From Patiria miniata (Eukaryota > Echinodermata > Asteroidea > Valvatida > Asterinidae), in the NCBI RefSeq assembly GCF_015706575.1, contig NW_024037047.1, positions 1,182,632 to 1,246,631 of the forward strand: DNA of 64,000 nt, given 5' to 3'. The translations under genes and the position numbers were made by a program. Each line of letters starts with the position of its first letter. Position 1 is the first letter of the stretch. Under the pieces are notes generated by a model. It was given only the letters and a program-made list of their open reading frames with translations. It was not told where the DNA came from and searched no databases. Of this stretch, positions 1-11,473 are shown piece by piece.

Positions 1-104
1 TACGACTAAATGGGCATGCACGTAACGTTAGTTACCGTAACGTGAGTTGTGTGTACCGTAACGTGAGTTGTGCGTATCACTATACAGAATTCACGATTGA
101 TTGA

Positions 105-342
105 TTCGGTATAGATACACATCCGTCAAAGATTGTATTTCCTACCGCTAAGCGAAAATATGTAAATAACGAGTGGATAGTCGACGAAAACGATGTGCCA
201 ATATTAGAATTTAAAAACTACAGGTTTAATCAAAAAGCCCCGTTTGTAGTTTACGCCGACTTTGAATCGACATTAGAAAAAAACTCGGACGATAAAAAGA
301 ACAACACGCACAAGACAAACATTCACAAAGCAAGCGGTTACT
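105..342 (+). CDS. Polinton/Maverick-type DNA polymerase B, N-terminal exonuclease fragment (partial)
   Basis: An open frame runs from just after a TGA at 102-104 into the assembly gap at 343, about 79 codons. It contains the pattern 'FKNY' followed by 'PFVVYADFES', which is the ExoI motif (D-x-E) of protein-primed family B DNA polymerases carried by Polinton/Maverick transposons and related adinto-like viruses. The polymerase domain itself would lie downstream and is hidden by, or lost in, the gap: the sequence after the gap is satellite DNA and does not continue the frame. The in-frame TGA 84 codons into what should be an interior region suggests decay, though the start of the fragment is outside reliable view. 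No ATG suits as a start. A mitochondrial plasmid-type polymerase B is a less likely alternative. Confidence 0.7.
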
Positions 343-842
343 NNNNNNNNNNNNNNNNNNNNNNNNNNNNNNNNNNNNNNNNNNNNNNNNNNNNNNNNNN
401 NNNNNNNNNNNNNNNNNNNNNNNNNNNNNNNNNNNNNNNNNNNNNNNNNNNNNNNNNNNNNNNNNNNNNNNNNNNNNNNNNNNNNNNNNNNNNNNNNNNN
501 NNNNNNNNNNNNNNNNNNNNNNNNNNNNNNNNNNNNNNNNNNNNNNNNNNNNNNNNNNNNNNNNNNNNNNNNNNNNNNNNNNNNNNNNNNNNNNNNNNNN
601 NNNNNNNNNNNNNNNNNNNNNNNNNNNNNNNNNNNNNNNNNNNNNNNNNNNNNNNNNNNNNNNNNNNNNNNNNNNNNNNNNNNNNNNNNNNNNNNNNNNN
701 NNNNNNNNNNNNNNNNNNNNNNNNNNNNNNNNNNNNNNNNNNNNNNNNNNNNNNNNNNNNNNNNNNNNNNNNNNNNNNNNNNNNNNNNNNNNNNNNNNNN
801 NNNNNNNNNNNNNNNNNNNNNNNNNNNNNNNNNNNNNNNNNN
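343..842. other. assembly gap (500 N)
   Basis: Exactly 500 N, the usual size of a scaffold gap of estimated or unknown length. It separates the polymerase fragment from the satellite array, so the true array length and the rest of the mobile element are unknown. Confidence 0.99.
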
Positions 843-2768
843 GAAGATTTGAAAAAAAAATATATTTTTCTCTCCCTCAACAATGTCTTTTTGGAACCCG
901 GGGAAAACGTGACGAGAGTATGCAGTCCCAGTCCAAACAGGCCATTTTCAACACTTTTTGCACGGAAACGATAGTCACGACGACAGATTATCTCAAAAAT
1001 TAAGCAATGCATTTAATTGAACAGTAAGCAAGTGATTTATCATGAAAAGTAGACAAACTTGACTGAAGATGAAGACAAAATATTGTTTTTATCTATCTCA
1101 ACCGTTTTTTTTTCAACCCGGGGAAAATCTTAGAGAGAGTATGCAGTCCCAGTCCAAACAGGCCATTTTCCACACTTTTTGCTGGTAAACGATAGTCACG
1201 ACGACAAATTATCTCAAAAATTAAGCAATGCATTCAATTGAACAGTAAGCAAGTAATTTATCATGAAAAATAGACAAACTAGACAGAAGATATAGACAAC
1301 ATATTGTTTTTCTCTCCCTAAACAGTGCCTTGTTTCAACCCGGGGAATACCTTGTCGAGAGTATGCAGTCCCAGTCCAAACAGACCATTTTCCACACTTT
1401 TTGCACGGAAACGATAATCACGACGACAAATTATCTCAAAAATTAAGCAATGCATTTAATTGAACAGTAAGCAAGTGATTTATCATGAAAAGTAGACAAA
1501 CTTGACAGAAGATATAGACAAAATATTTTTTTCTCTCCCTAAACAGTGTCTTTTTTCAACCCGGGGAAAAATTTGGAGAGAGTATGCAGTCCCAGGCCAT
1601 TTCCACACTTTTTGCTGGGAAACGATAGTCACGACGACAAATTATCTCAAAAATTAAGCATTAAATTTTATTGAACAGTTAGCAAGTGATTTATCATAAA
1701 AAATAGACAAACTAGACAGAAGCTTTAGACAAAATATTGTTTTTCTCTCCCTCAACAGTGCCTTGTTTCAACCCGGGGAAAAACTTGGAGAGAGTATGCA
1801 GTCCCAGTCCAAACAGGCCATTTTCCACACTTTTTGCTGAGAAACGATAGTCACGACGACAAATTATCTCAAAAATTAAGCAATGCATTTTATTGAAAAA
1901 GTAAGCAAGTGATTTATCATAAAAAATAGACAAACTAGACAGAAGATTTAGACAAAATATTGTTTTTCTCTCCCTCAACAGTGCCTTATTTCAACCCGGG
2001 GAATAACTTGGAGAGAGTATGCAGTCCCAGTCCAAACAGGCCATTTCCACACTTTTCGCTGGGAAACGACAGTCACGACGACAAATTATCTCAAAAATTA
2101 AGCAATACATTTAATGGAACAGTAAGCAAGTGATTTATCATGATTAATAGACAAACTAGACAGAAGATTTAGACAAAATATTGTTTTTCTCTCCCTAAAC
2201 AGTGTCTTTTTTCAACCCGGGGAAAAAGTTGTCGAGGGTATGCAGTCCCAGTCCAAACAGGCCATTTCCACACTTGTTGCTGGGAAACGATAGTCACGAC
2301 GACAAATTATCTCAAAAATTAAGCAATGCATTTAATTGAACAGAAAGCAAGTGATTTATCATGAAAATAGACTAACTAGACAGAAGATTTAGACAAATTA
2401 TTGTTTTTCTCTCCCTCAACAGTGCCTTGTTTCAACCCAGGGAAAAACTTGTCGAGAGTATGCAGTCCCAGTCCAAACATGCCATTTTCCCCACTTTTTG
2501 CACGGAAACGATAGTCACGACGAAAAATTATCTCAAAATTAAGCATTACATTTTATTGAACAGTAAGCAAGTGATTTATCATGAAAAATAGACAAACTAG
2601 ACAGATGATTTAGACAAAATACTGTTTTTCTCTCCCCAAACAGTGTCTTTTTTTCAACCTGGGGAAAAACTTGGGTAGAGAATACAGTCCCAGTCCAAAC
2701 AGACCATTTTCCACACTTTTTGCACGGAAATGATAGTCACGACGACAAATTATCTCAAAAATTAAGCA
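843..2768. repeat. ~220-bp satellite, nine copies
   Basis: The anchor GATAGTCACGACGA (or one-base variants) recurs near 968, 1190, 1411, 1624, 1848, 2068, 2290, 2510 and 2732, giving periods of 212-224 bp. Each unit also contains 'CAACCCGGGGAA', 'TATGCAGTCCCAGTCCAAAC' and a run of T before 'CTCTCCCT'. Copies differ by a few percent and by small indels, so this is a head-to-tail satellite that has not been recently homogenised. The left end is cut by the gap. No coding potential is seen; short open frames here repeat with the unit. Confidence 0.95.
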
Positions 2769-2819
2769 AACTGGCTTTATTCACAACTGCTCCTACTATT
2801 TTATAATTAGTCATTCCGT

Positions 2820-3102
2820 GTTTTCTTTGCAATTGATTACACGACTCCGAAGGGGTACAAGCCTGCTAGATTGATTCTCTAACCTTACAATTCCCAAAGG
2901 TCTATAAATTCTCCGTTTCATCTGAAGTGGGGTCAGGGAACCAGACTACAAGAACATGCATTATTTTTTTTTTGGTTTTCCCTAGCGCTACAAGCCCAAA
3001 ACGTGAAACAAGTCATTTTAACAATATTTGCTATAACATACTAATCCTCCAAATCCATTTATTTCAAAAAATTGCAGCAAAAGCAAATGTTGTACATTCC
3101 CT
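2820..3102 (-). mobile_element. truncated copy of TTAA-flanked MITE (family of 5852-6367)
   Basis: Read on the minus strand this matches the left half of the element at 5852-6367, including the terminal AGGGAATGTACAACATTTGC and the internal word GTCTGGTTCCCTGAC. The terminus is followed by TTAA at 3103-3106. The other end is missing. Between this copy and the next tandem array (to ~3150) nothing else is seen. Confidence 0.6.
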
Positions 3103-3149
3103 TTAATAGTGTTTACGGTGCTGACCAGCGGTTGTGTAAGGCACCCTCT

Positions 3150-4515
3150 TGTAGAAATGAATTTTTCGTAATTCTAAGCACTTCTTTCATTTAATCATAT
3201 TAAATGTATTCTTCCACGGTTCACATCAATTTTCAAACGTGTTGTGTCAAATGTTATGGTTAATAATCATTCGCAATTTCCAACCAATGCAATAAGTTGT
3301 TCTTGAGTTATCATCTCAACAAAGAGTGTCAAAAGAGACTAAAATTCGGAGTGAAGTTTTCGTAATTAAATTAAACGCTTAGGCCTATTTTCTTTAAATC
3401 ATATTAAATGTATTCTTCCACGGTTCACGTCAATTTTCAAAGGGGTTGTGACAAATGTTAAGGTAAATAATTGTTCGCAATTTTTAATCCAATGTGAAAT
3501 GTTGTTCTTGAGTTATCATCTCAACAAAGAGTGTCAAAAGAGACTAAGATTCGGAATGAAGTTTTCGTGATTAAATTAAACGCTTAGGCCTATTTTCTTT
3601 GAATCGTATTAAATGTATTCTTCCTTAGTTCACGTCAATTTTCAAACGGGTTTTGTCACAATTTATGGTCAATAATCGGATGCAATTTCAATCCAATGCA
3701 TTATGTTGTTCTTGAGCTATCGTATCCACAAAGAGTGTCAAAAGAGACTAAAATTCGGAATAAAGTTTTCGTGATTTAACCGCTTAGGCCTATTTTCTTT
3801 AAAGCATATTAAATGTATTCTTCCACAGTTCACACCAATTTTCAAACGGGATGTGTCAAAGGTTAATAATCGTTTGCAATTTCAATCCAATGCGATATGT
3901 TGTTCTTGAGCTATCGTCTCCACAATTGTGTTGTAATAATGGGCAGATTGTGGCTGCGTGCTGATCATGCCAGTGGTTGTGTAGAGCGCCCTCTTAAGGA
4001 AAAAATCATAGAGGGTAGCAATATCTGGCACATGCACTGTTGGCCGTTGGTTATTACGGTTCCAGTTGATTTCCACTGTTTCTGTCATTACATCACGACT
4101 TATGATGTTTCAAAGACGAACAAAGTTTCGTTTCAGAACAAATTGTTCTTCTAGAGTTACTGTCTCCAAAAGAGTGCTTCATTTTTTTTCAATTAAAATA
4201 GACTCAAATTCGGAATGAATTTTTCGTAATTCTAAGCACTTCTTTCCTTTAATCATATCAAATGTATTCTTCCACGGTTCACGACAATTTTCAAACGGGT
4301 TGTGTCAAATGTTATGATTAATAACCGGTCGCAATTTCAAACCAATGCAATATGTTGTTCTTTAGTTATCGTCTCCACAAAGTGTGTCAAAAGAGACTAA
4401 AATTCGGAATGAAGTTTTCGTGAATTAACCGCTTAGGCTTATTTTCTTTAAATCATATCAAATGTATTCTTCGACAGTTCACGCCAATTTTCAAACGGGT
4501 TGTGTTAAAGCGATG
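3150..4515. repeat. ~200-bp tandem repeat with an interrupted middle
   Basis: The words 'AAATGTATTCTTCCAC' and 'AAGAGTGTCAAAAGAGACTA' recur at about 3203, 3405, 3609, 3809, 4258 and 4455. Spacing is about 200 bp except for 449 bp between the fourth and fifth, where a ~250-bp stretch (about 3930-4190) carrying 'GTGGTTGTGTAGAGCGCCCTCTT' is inserted. The same stretch in diverged form lies just before the first unit (near 3122), so a higher-order unit of several 200-bp repeats plus this spacer is likely. Confidence 0.85.
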
Positions 4516-4781
4516 GCGCATCTACGCAACAAATTTCCGTAAATCCTACGCTTGTGAAAAAGGCAATGTTTCCGTGAATCGGCTGCAGAGGAGATACGTC
4601 AAAGAACCATCCTCTTCATTTCTTGAGCATACGCGTTACAGCCAGTGTTTCACTGCCCGGGGGCGAATTTTCTTTTCCTAAACATTATTTGCATTACATT
4701 TGTTGAGCACCCTACAAGCCTACGACACTTTTATAATCGTTCGCAGGTAACCATGAATTTCCAGGATTTGCTAAGCAGTTC

Positions 4782-4852
4782 GATAGCTCTGTCGGTATAG
4801 TCGTGCCGCGGGTATCTCCACGATGTGGGTTCGAAACACCATCTACCCGATT
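4782..4852 (+). repeat. tRNA-like sequence (SINE head relic)
   Basis: It has a box A-like 'TAGCTCTGTCGGTATAGTCG' and a box B-like 'GGTTCGAAACA' at tRNA spacing. The ends do not form a 7-bp acceptor stem, so this is a tRNA-derived relic and not a working tRNA gene. Between 4853 and 5851 nothing is recognised except an AT-rich spacer and a T/G homopolymer junction at about 5479-5506. Confidence 0.45.
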
Positions 4853-5851
4853 TGTTTTTGTTATCTGATTCTGTTTTTGTTTATCGATTTTGTTTTTTTG
4901 TTGTCCACGCTTTGGAGGATTTTGTTTTTAAAAATATAGTCCATCTTGTGTAATTTGTGCATTTTGTTTGCTTGAAGCAAAAAAAAGTTCAAAATCTAAT
5001 GAAGGATACTGAACAACTAACCTGATGAAGTCTCAGCTCAGCTTCAGCTGTATATTCCGAGAAAAAAAGCATTCTAGGGTCTCAATTTCAAATCAAAAGT
5101 TGTTGAATCATGTTTTCAATTGTTTTGAATTGCAGCTATACGCGATGTCACGCACTGATTCAACGAATTACAGCAACCGCGCGCCTGTGCGTGCCAATGC
5201 TTGCGCGCGCTGCGCCGAATAACAAACGAACTACTAATTTAAATTGTCCCACGGTGCGTCTTAAGACGCAGCGTTGGAAAGGCCTTCTTTCGTTGATTAC
5301 TTCAAAATGATAGCTTGCCAGAAAGATTAATTTCACTGGAAGTTTAGTCCACTTCCTATCTTTCAACCAAGTATGTTTTTCAACGATAATACGCCAGTTA
5401 CTTTTTCAGGTGGCTGCAAATGATGGACTATAGGTTTAAAAAGGGAAATAAAGTCCGAATTTCATTACGTTCGAATTCATTTTTTTTTTTTGGGGGGGGG
5501 GGGGGCTTTTTTCAAATTGTTTATTTTTCTTTTCATGGTTGTCAGAGAAATACAGTTCCAAAGTCATAACGTACACCATATGCAGATGTCGTTTGGTAAA
5601 AGAAAAATCGCTGCAAGGAGTCCATGGCCGCGGGTCCATCGAATTATAATTTAACATATTGTAGTGTACCACTCCAGTGTTGTTTCTACAGCTCTGTTCA
5701 AAACATAAATCATGGATATGTAGCGGGAGGAGTAGACATGGACAATGCACTTTAAGCCTGGTAGGTAAATAAGTTGTGACGAATCCTGTCCACGACGCCA
5801 CTTTTGTAGCGGTACGCCAGTAAAGAGGTCCGCTCAAATGATTAGATTTAA

Positions 5852-6367
5852 AGGGAATATACATCATTTGCTTTTGCTGTAATTTTCAGAAATGGATGGA
5901 ATTGGGGGGTTGGAAATATAAAGCAAATATAGTTACACTGACTTTTTGGAGGTTTTGGGTTCGAAAATGCTATAAAAACCAAGAAAAACGATCATTTTCC
6001 TGTAGTCTGGTCCCCTGACTCCATATAAGAAGAAACAGAGCAGTTTACATACATTGGGGAATTGTAAGGTCAGGGAACCAGTCTAGCTGGTTCGTACCCG
6101 TTCATAGGTTTGTAATCGATTGCAAACAAGTGCAATGGTCAATTGGGGCCAGTATTTGAAAAAAAAAGCCAGTTGTTTCCAACGCTGATCGGCCGATCAG
6201 CGTTGGAAATTGATACAAAAATAGCACTTTTCTTGAAAATGACAGTATACCAGGTGCCGTAATTTTACAGGATGCTTTAGACTGTCATTTACCAACATCC
6301 TATTAAGGTATTTCGCAAAAACTTGGTAGTTTTATTTTTCGATGTTTGCAAATGTTGTATATTCCCT
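5852..6367. mobile_element. TTAA-flanked MITE, 516 bp (piggyBac-like)
   Basis: The element starts AGGGAATATACATCATTTGC and ends GCAAATGTTGTATATTCCCT, an imperfect terminal inverted repeat of about 20 bp. Both sides are bounded by TTAA (5848-5851 and 6368-6371). TTAA duplication is the hallmark of piggyBac transposition. There is no open frame of transposase size, so it is non-autonomous. A perfect 34-bp palindrome lies inside. Confidence 0.75.
6176..6209. repeat. perfect 34-bp palindrome
   Basis: Two 17-base arms meet with no loop at the centre CGG/CCG; each arm contains AACGCTGATC or its complement. It sits inside the TTAA-flanked MITE. Confidence 0.9.
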
Positions 6368-6371
6368 TTAA

Positions 6372-8423
6372 GGATGCCAAGGACAAATCAAGACAAACAG
6401 AAACAAATCAAAGCAGGAGTCAGATTATGCTTGGTCTCATGAACTTGTTCACAAAAATCGATTACAATAGTTTAAATTAACACATGATCTCAATTTGAAC
6501 TCACAAAAACAACTGTTACAAAAAGTACTGATAAGATAATAAATTCAATTTCTAGCTCTATAAATTGTGACACAGTTGCCAATGATAAAATATATTAAAT
6601 CACAAAAGTTGTATTTCTAAAGTTCCCAGATTTAAAGTGAGGTTCCTAAGATTCACCGGTTCCCCGAACGCCTGGCCAGTGTACGACTGTTGTGAACTAG
6701 GCCTCCAAATTGCACCTGACATGAAACAGCCATATTGCCATAAATCAAAATGTGACACACGGTGATTAAAACTTTGAGATTGTGAAGACTAATTTACCCC
6801 CAAATCACTCCTTTTGTCAACATGAAATAAACTAAAACCTAGCCCAGCGGTAGCAGAGAACTTGCATTATGACATTAGAATGTAAAGATAATACAAATTC
6901 TGCTCATTTGAAACTAAGATGTTGGTTTTCAAGCACAAGTTTTGTATACGATACTCACACTTTGGTGTGCAGGCAGAAAAGGGATGATATTCGCGCGTTC
7001 ACGGCACTGAGTGCGCGTTTGTATACATTTTTCTGGGCTTTGTGCCAATTGTACGGTGCCTCGTAAAAGACGTCTCACTACAGATACATTCGACATTAAC
7101 TACCGCTATTCGCTTTCAAAGAGACGCTACGATAAACAGCCACTCGAAAAAAAGAAGAGTTTTTGTGAAAAAAATTTGCATGAAAAAAACACACGAAAAA
7201 GGGACTTTGTTCTTTTAGCTAATCATGGTAACTCATATGGCTGTGCTTTTCTCCGGATGCCAAATTTTCAGTGGGGGCAACGGGGGGGGGGGGCGAATTT
7301 TTATGCGAGGGGGCGTGCGGCGGGAATTTAAATGGGAGGAGGTGTGCCGCCGCCCCCCCCCTCCCCATAGCTACGCCGCTGTACACAACACGATGTACGA
7401 ACCCTCAAAGTAATGAGAATAATCTTCCGTGTGGCGGCCTAGAATACACTCTGGAATCTAAGCCAATTAGTATGCTCGCATAGAATTCGGTATCAATTCA
7501 AAATACTCCCATTTGTTGTGCACAAATTTGAAAACCTTTTTGTTTTTCCCAGTCGGTAATTTTATCAGAAATAGTCGGCATCATTTTATCTGGGAACTAG
7601 ACTAAGTGCATTGCAGCGTTATTTTGCGTGCGTGGAGCCAGTAACCGATAACTGCACGCAAAACAATTACCGACCTGGCATCAAGTCTATACCTAACCTT
7701 CAGTCTAATAGCGAATAACGGCCGACTGGGATTTTCCCACGGTAATTTATGGAACACAGAAAATATAGTATACGTAAAGCCCAGCAAGTAATTAAAACTT
7801 TGTACAAACACGTTTGTACAATTAAAACTTTGTACAAACAATCGTCAAGCCAAATGGACGATTTTTCTTCTATGGTGATCCGATCCGACAGTCAATGCAA
7901 TGCAATTTGTTCAATGCAATCCTTAAACGTGCACCTTTATATTTCATTGAACCTTATTTTAAATTGTCGTTTTGTTATTTTGAAGGGTATTTCGGTCCTT
8001 TTTGGTTTTTATGAAAAAATCAAATCTCCATATCCATAAGCAAAATTAAATTGAATCGGAAAACAATTTATGTTTTTAATAGATCCTTTAAGAACAGCCT
8101 TGACCTTTTACTGTACCGTGACTAACCATTCAACTTTATACACACCGAACGGATATAGAACAACAGAAAATATGAACTTAATTGATTTTCAGAATTTCCC
8201 ACTTGAAAATGCCGCACATTTACATATACATGTTATTCCATATGCGGCATTAAAATGTTTATGGAATAACTTGGCGACGCAACAACTCTTATAAAATCAG
8301 TTCTTTTTTCTTAATAAAGACATTTCTTCTTTCAAAAGATTAGTTGGTTGTTACAGGTTAACTTATAAAACACAATATATGATGAGATTTGAAGGTTTGC
8401 ATGGTGGATAAATACTAAGAAAA
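6372..8423. other. intergenic spacer without recognised gene
   Basis: Mostly AT-rich sequence. Around 7265-7377 there is a G-tract/C-tract pair ending in TAGCTACGCCGCTG, which resembles the right terminus of a hAT-type MITE; a matching left terminus was not found. Short open frames overlap this low-complexity stretch and have no recognisable motifs. Confidence 0.6.
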
Positions 8424-8509
8424 GATAAGTCTGCGGTAGCACCATGTGAATAAGAACCACACATACTCACAAAGGAGATTTATTCACATGGTGCTACCGC
8501 GAACTTATC
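8424..8509. repeat. hairpin-forming inverted repeat
   Basis: The arm 8424-8453 (GATAAGT...GCGGTAGCACCATGTG) is complementary, with few mismatches, to 8480-8509, separated by 26 bases. It is probably a small foldback element. Confidence 0.8.
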
Positions 8510-8607
8510 CTGTCTTACCATACCTGATGAAATGTTGCACTAAGTACAAGGTAAGTTGTTTTCAGACAGTCTCCTGACGATAGTCTTCTGATGTAGGGCA
8601 CAGCATA

Positions 8608-8740
8608 CACTGCGAAAAAAACTGCAGTGTTAAATTTACACCATTGGTGTCTATATAGGACCATCGGGTGTTAAATTTTACTGGTGTTGTCCTATATAGA
8701 TACCGAATGGTGTTAAATTAACACTACAGTTTTTGCAGTG
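8608..8740. mobile_element. palindromic MITE, 133 bp, TA target duplication
   Basis: It begins CACTGCGAAAAAAACTGCAG and ends CTGTAGTGTT-complementary bases closing with GCAGTG; nearly the whole element folds on itself, including matching GTCTATATAGGA/TCCTATATAGAT arms. TA flanks both ends (8606-8607, 8741-8742), as in Tc1/mariner-type insertions. From 8741 to the GPCR 3' end nothing else is recognised. Confidence 0.75.
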
Positions 8741-9195
8741 TACTGTCCGAAAAGTTTAGTACCTTCCTGTTCTTTTCAGAAGCACACGTACTCCCAACTG
8801 AGAGATTTTGCCTCATTTTGCCACAATTTACCTTGTTATTACCAATTCATGGTACATGCAACAAAATAATCATACACATAACAGGATAACGGGTCACTAA
8901 ACTCCCAAATACATGGTTATAAGCAAATTAATCCCGGTGAATTAATCCAGTAATATCCTCATAATAATGGTAAGACTAAGTGTTGAATATACATGCACTT
9001 TATCAGGCATTGCCGGTAATTGATTATACAGAGGCCAATAAGGACAAGTAGTGACAAGTCCCAGTAATTGCTAAAGGAAACAAAAGTTGCTAAACAGCCG
9101 CCATTATATGCAGCTTAAATGTCATAAAAGAAAAATGTGTTGGGTATTACTTGGCACATTATAGTATGCACTTTGCTTAGGCCTAAATAGCGCCA

Positions 9196-9201
9196 TTTAT
9201 T
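9196..9201 (-). terminator. polyadenylation signal AATAAA of the GPCR gene
   Basis: On the minus strand AATAAA lies about 48 bases past the TGA stop of the receptor gene, a short but acceptable 3' untranslated region. Confidence 0.5.
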
Positions 9202-9248
9202 TACTGCGAGAGGTGTTTACAAAGTAAGCAGAGATTGTTCTCAAATTG

Positions 9249-10373
9249 TCAAGTGTTGTCTCTCTGGCGTATTGAGAGGATCGCTTGCAGTGTCTCAGAC
9301 GGCTGTGGTATTTTCTTCCACTTACACCACAGCATCGGCCGGAGTACCTTCTTAAACTGCGGGTGTTTGACTCCGTAAATGATGGGATTAACACAACTGT
9401 TGCAGATCAAGATGGTAGCGCCGTACAGAGCGAACACATCACTGTTAGCAAAGAAGAGTGAGATGTAGTACGGCGAGATGCAGAGTGTGAACGCGCAGAA
9501 GACCCAAAAGAGGTTCTTGGTAATCTGGAGCTGCTGACGGCTGATTTTGCGCTTTCTTGCGGCACCTTTACGCTCCTCGCGTTCCTCGAGAACCTCAGCT
9601 GAAGTACCGGTAGTTGATATGGATGTCATACTGGTTGCACTGGGCTGTACGGCATCAGTGGCTGTGTCCTTGTTCTGTGTCTTGGAGAGTTGTTTGCTGA
9701 AGTGTCGCCTGACATGGATATAGATTACGACATAGCTGACGACGACAGTGATCATAGGGATCGGGTAGAATCCGATGGTTTGGGCCAGGTTGTAGTCATC
9801 AGCACGAGGATGTAAGTCATCATCTGTACAGGTATCGTCTCTGAGATCAAGACCTAAGCTACCCACACCGATAGTGAGTGGAAAGATGATAACGAAGATC
9901 GGGATGAACCAGGATAGAGCTACAATGTATGCCATCTTGCGAGGTGAGAAGATGCGATTGTAGGTGGCCAGTCGGCAAGTTATCTTGACAAGACGATTCA
10001 ATGCAATGAAAGCTAGGTTGTACAGGCTAACTCCTAGACCGGTGTGCCACATGAACGCCGCTATTTGGCACGGGATCTCGCTAGCCAGAGGCCAGGTACC
10101 ATTACTCAGCAAAGCCACGCTTGACCAAGGCAGAGACAAGCAAGTCCACAGATCAGCCACACTCAGGTTGACCACCAGGACATTAGTAGTCGTCCGGACG
10201 TGCTTACTGAGAATCGCAGCTAGAATAACCATAGCGTTGCCTGTTATACCCAACACAGCTACGATGACCCACGCGCAGGCTGCAAACACCAAAACGCCGT
10301 ATGGGTGAAGTTCAGAAGTTGGCTCACTGGTGGAGGAAGTGGTTACATTTTGATCTTCAAAATTCTGTGCCAT
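9249..10373 (-). CDS. rhodopsin-class (class A) orphan G protein-coupled receptor, intronless
   Basis: The 374-residue product has seven hydrophobic segments and class A landmarks: N46 in 'GITGN' (TM1), D74 in 'NLSVADL' (TM2), C102 and C182 for the extracellular disulfide, W155 in TM4, P301 in TM6 and N329-P330-I-I-Y333 at the end of TM7. The extracellular N terminus has an N-V-T glycosylation site at N9. ICL3 is long (about 221-286) and rich in Ser/Thr then basic residues. Two motifs deviate: the E/DRY position reads N126-R-L, and the CWxP position reads C298-I-S-P. The start is the ATG at 10371-10373, in a strong CCACCATGG context; a TTG four codons upstream extends the frame but is not a plausible start. 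The single exon and motif variants recall invertebrate orphan receptors near the melatonin/moody/Tre1 group; ligand unknown. The receptor would sit in the plasma membrane. Confidence 0.93.
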   Translation of the reverse strand: MAQNFEDQNVTTSSTSEPTSELHPYGVLVFAACAWVIVAVLGITGNAMVILAAILSKHVRTTTNVLVVNLSVADLWTCLSLPWSSVALLSNGTWPLASEIPCQIAAFMWHTGLGVSLYNLAFIALNRLVKITCRLATYNRIFSPRKMAYIVALSWFIPIFVIIFPLTIGVGSLGLDLRDDTCTDDDLHPRADDYNLAQTIGFYPIPMITVVVSYVVIYIHVRRHFSKQLSKTQNKDTATDAVQPSATSMTSISTTGTSAEVLEEREERKGAARKRKISRQQLQITKNLFWVFCAFTLCISPYYISLFFANSDVFALYGATILICNSCVNPIIYGVKHPQFKKVLRPMLWCKWKKIPQPSETLQAILSIRQRDNT

Positions 10374-10385
10374 GGTGGAGTTCAA

Positions 10386-11473
10386 ATGATCAGGGTTTGG
10401 TAAAGTGTTAACGACACTGGGCCGTCAGTCTTAGGCCTATTGTTTCACCAGTCGTACGTTATAATGCCGTCGACAACGGAACGAACTGTTTGGGGCAAAC
10501 CAAGTGCGAAAATACAAGTCCATGCCAAAACCAATTCAGACTTGGCCTGAAGCTGTCTCGTCATACCACAGCCAAGTCATCAAGAAAATGTACAGTTTGT
10601 CACACTGAACGAGAAAACCATCGAGGAAATAAGTGTTGCCGGTCACGACAGCCAGCATTTCGAAACAAAACAAAAAGAACCGTGTAGGCGTCGCAAATTT
10701 TATTCCGAGTGTAGGCCTATTTAGGTTTTTTTTATTGCCGCATAATAAATGTAATATATCGTGTCCCGTATATTCGTTATTATCATTGACTATCCACTTG
10801 AAAAGGTAAACCAAACATGATTAAAACGATCAACGTCAGACACAAATCAACATATTATTGGAATTTCCCTTATTTCCCATCATCGGGTGACAAACAGACA
10901 AAAAGGAAGGGTATTTGCTATATTAAAATGGCAGTTTACCTAATGTGCACAAAGCCCCGAAACCGATCCGGCCGCTAATGCAATGACATGCATTACATAG
11001 TTGATAATTTGAAAACTAAAACTTACTTCCTCTTTTAAGTTCTCCCTAATAATCGGCCAAAGTCCACGCCGTGTAATTGTTTTCAAACAATTGTTTTAGG
11101 CTTAATTGCTGTATTTCAAAGAGCTTTGTCAACAGAGCTAAGCACAGAAACCTCTCAGTCGAAATGAGTTTCTTGCTAAATTTTCAAAGGTTCTCCTCAC
11201 CCTATAAGTTCCAGTTTCAGTTTGGTAGTCGTAGATACAGGGGAAAAAACGGAAACTTGCAGTGCGAATCAATGAGGACCCCTCCAATCCCACCCTATAT
11301 AGTCTGATTCCAATATCACCCGTTGTCCATCCAACGCAGCTTTCTCCGTATCCAACGTCTGATATCATCTGAGCAATGCAGATTATATGCGACTCCGCGC
11401 GCCAGCCAATCGGAGTCGATTTTTAAAACTGTGACGTATTTCGAGCAGAAATAATGGAGTAAGTTGTTGATTG
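10386..11473. other. upstream flank of the GPCR, no gene recognised
   Basis: No splice-bounded exon, TATA box or repeat family was recognised here. The words CTTAGGCCTATT (10431) and GTAGGCCTATTT (10710) occur. Short open frames on both strands lack motifs. Confidence 0.5.

Noticed and set aside
843..4515. CRISPR-like regularly spaced repeats
   Set aside because: The periodic units are complete 200-220-bp tandem repeats without distinct spacers, in a eukaryotic context.
5436..5867. 143-codon minus-strand open frame
   Set aside because: Includes a poly-Pro/poly-Lys stretch from the homopolymers and shows no conserved motif or splice context.
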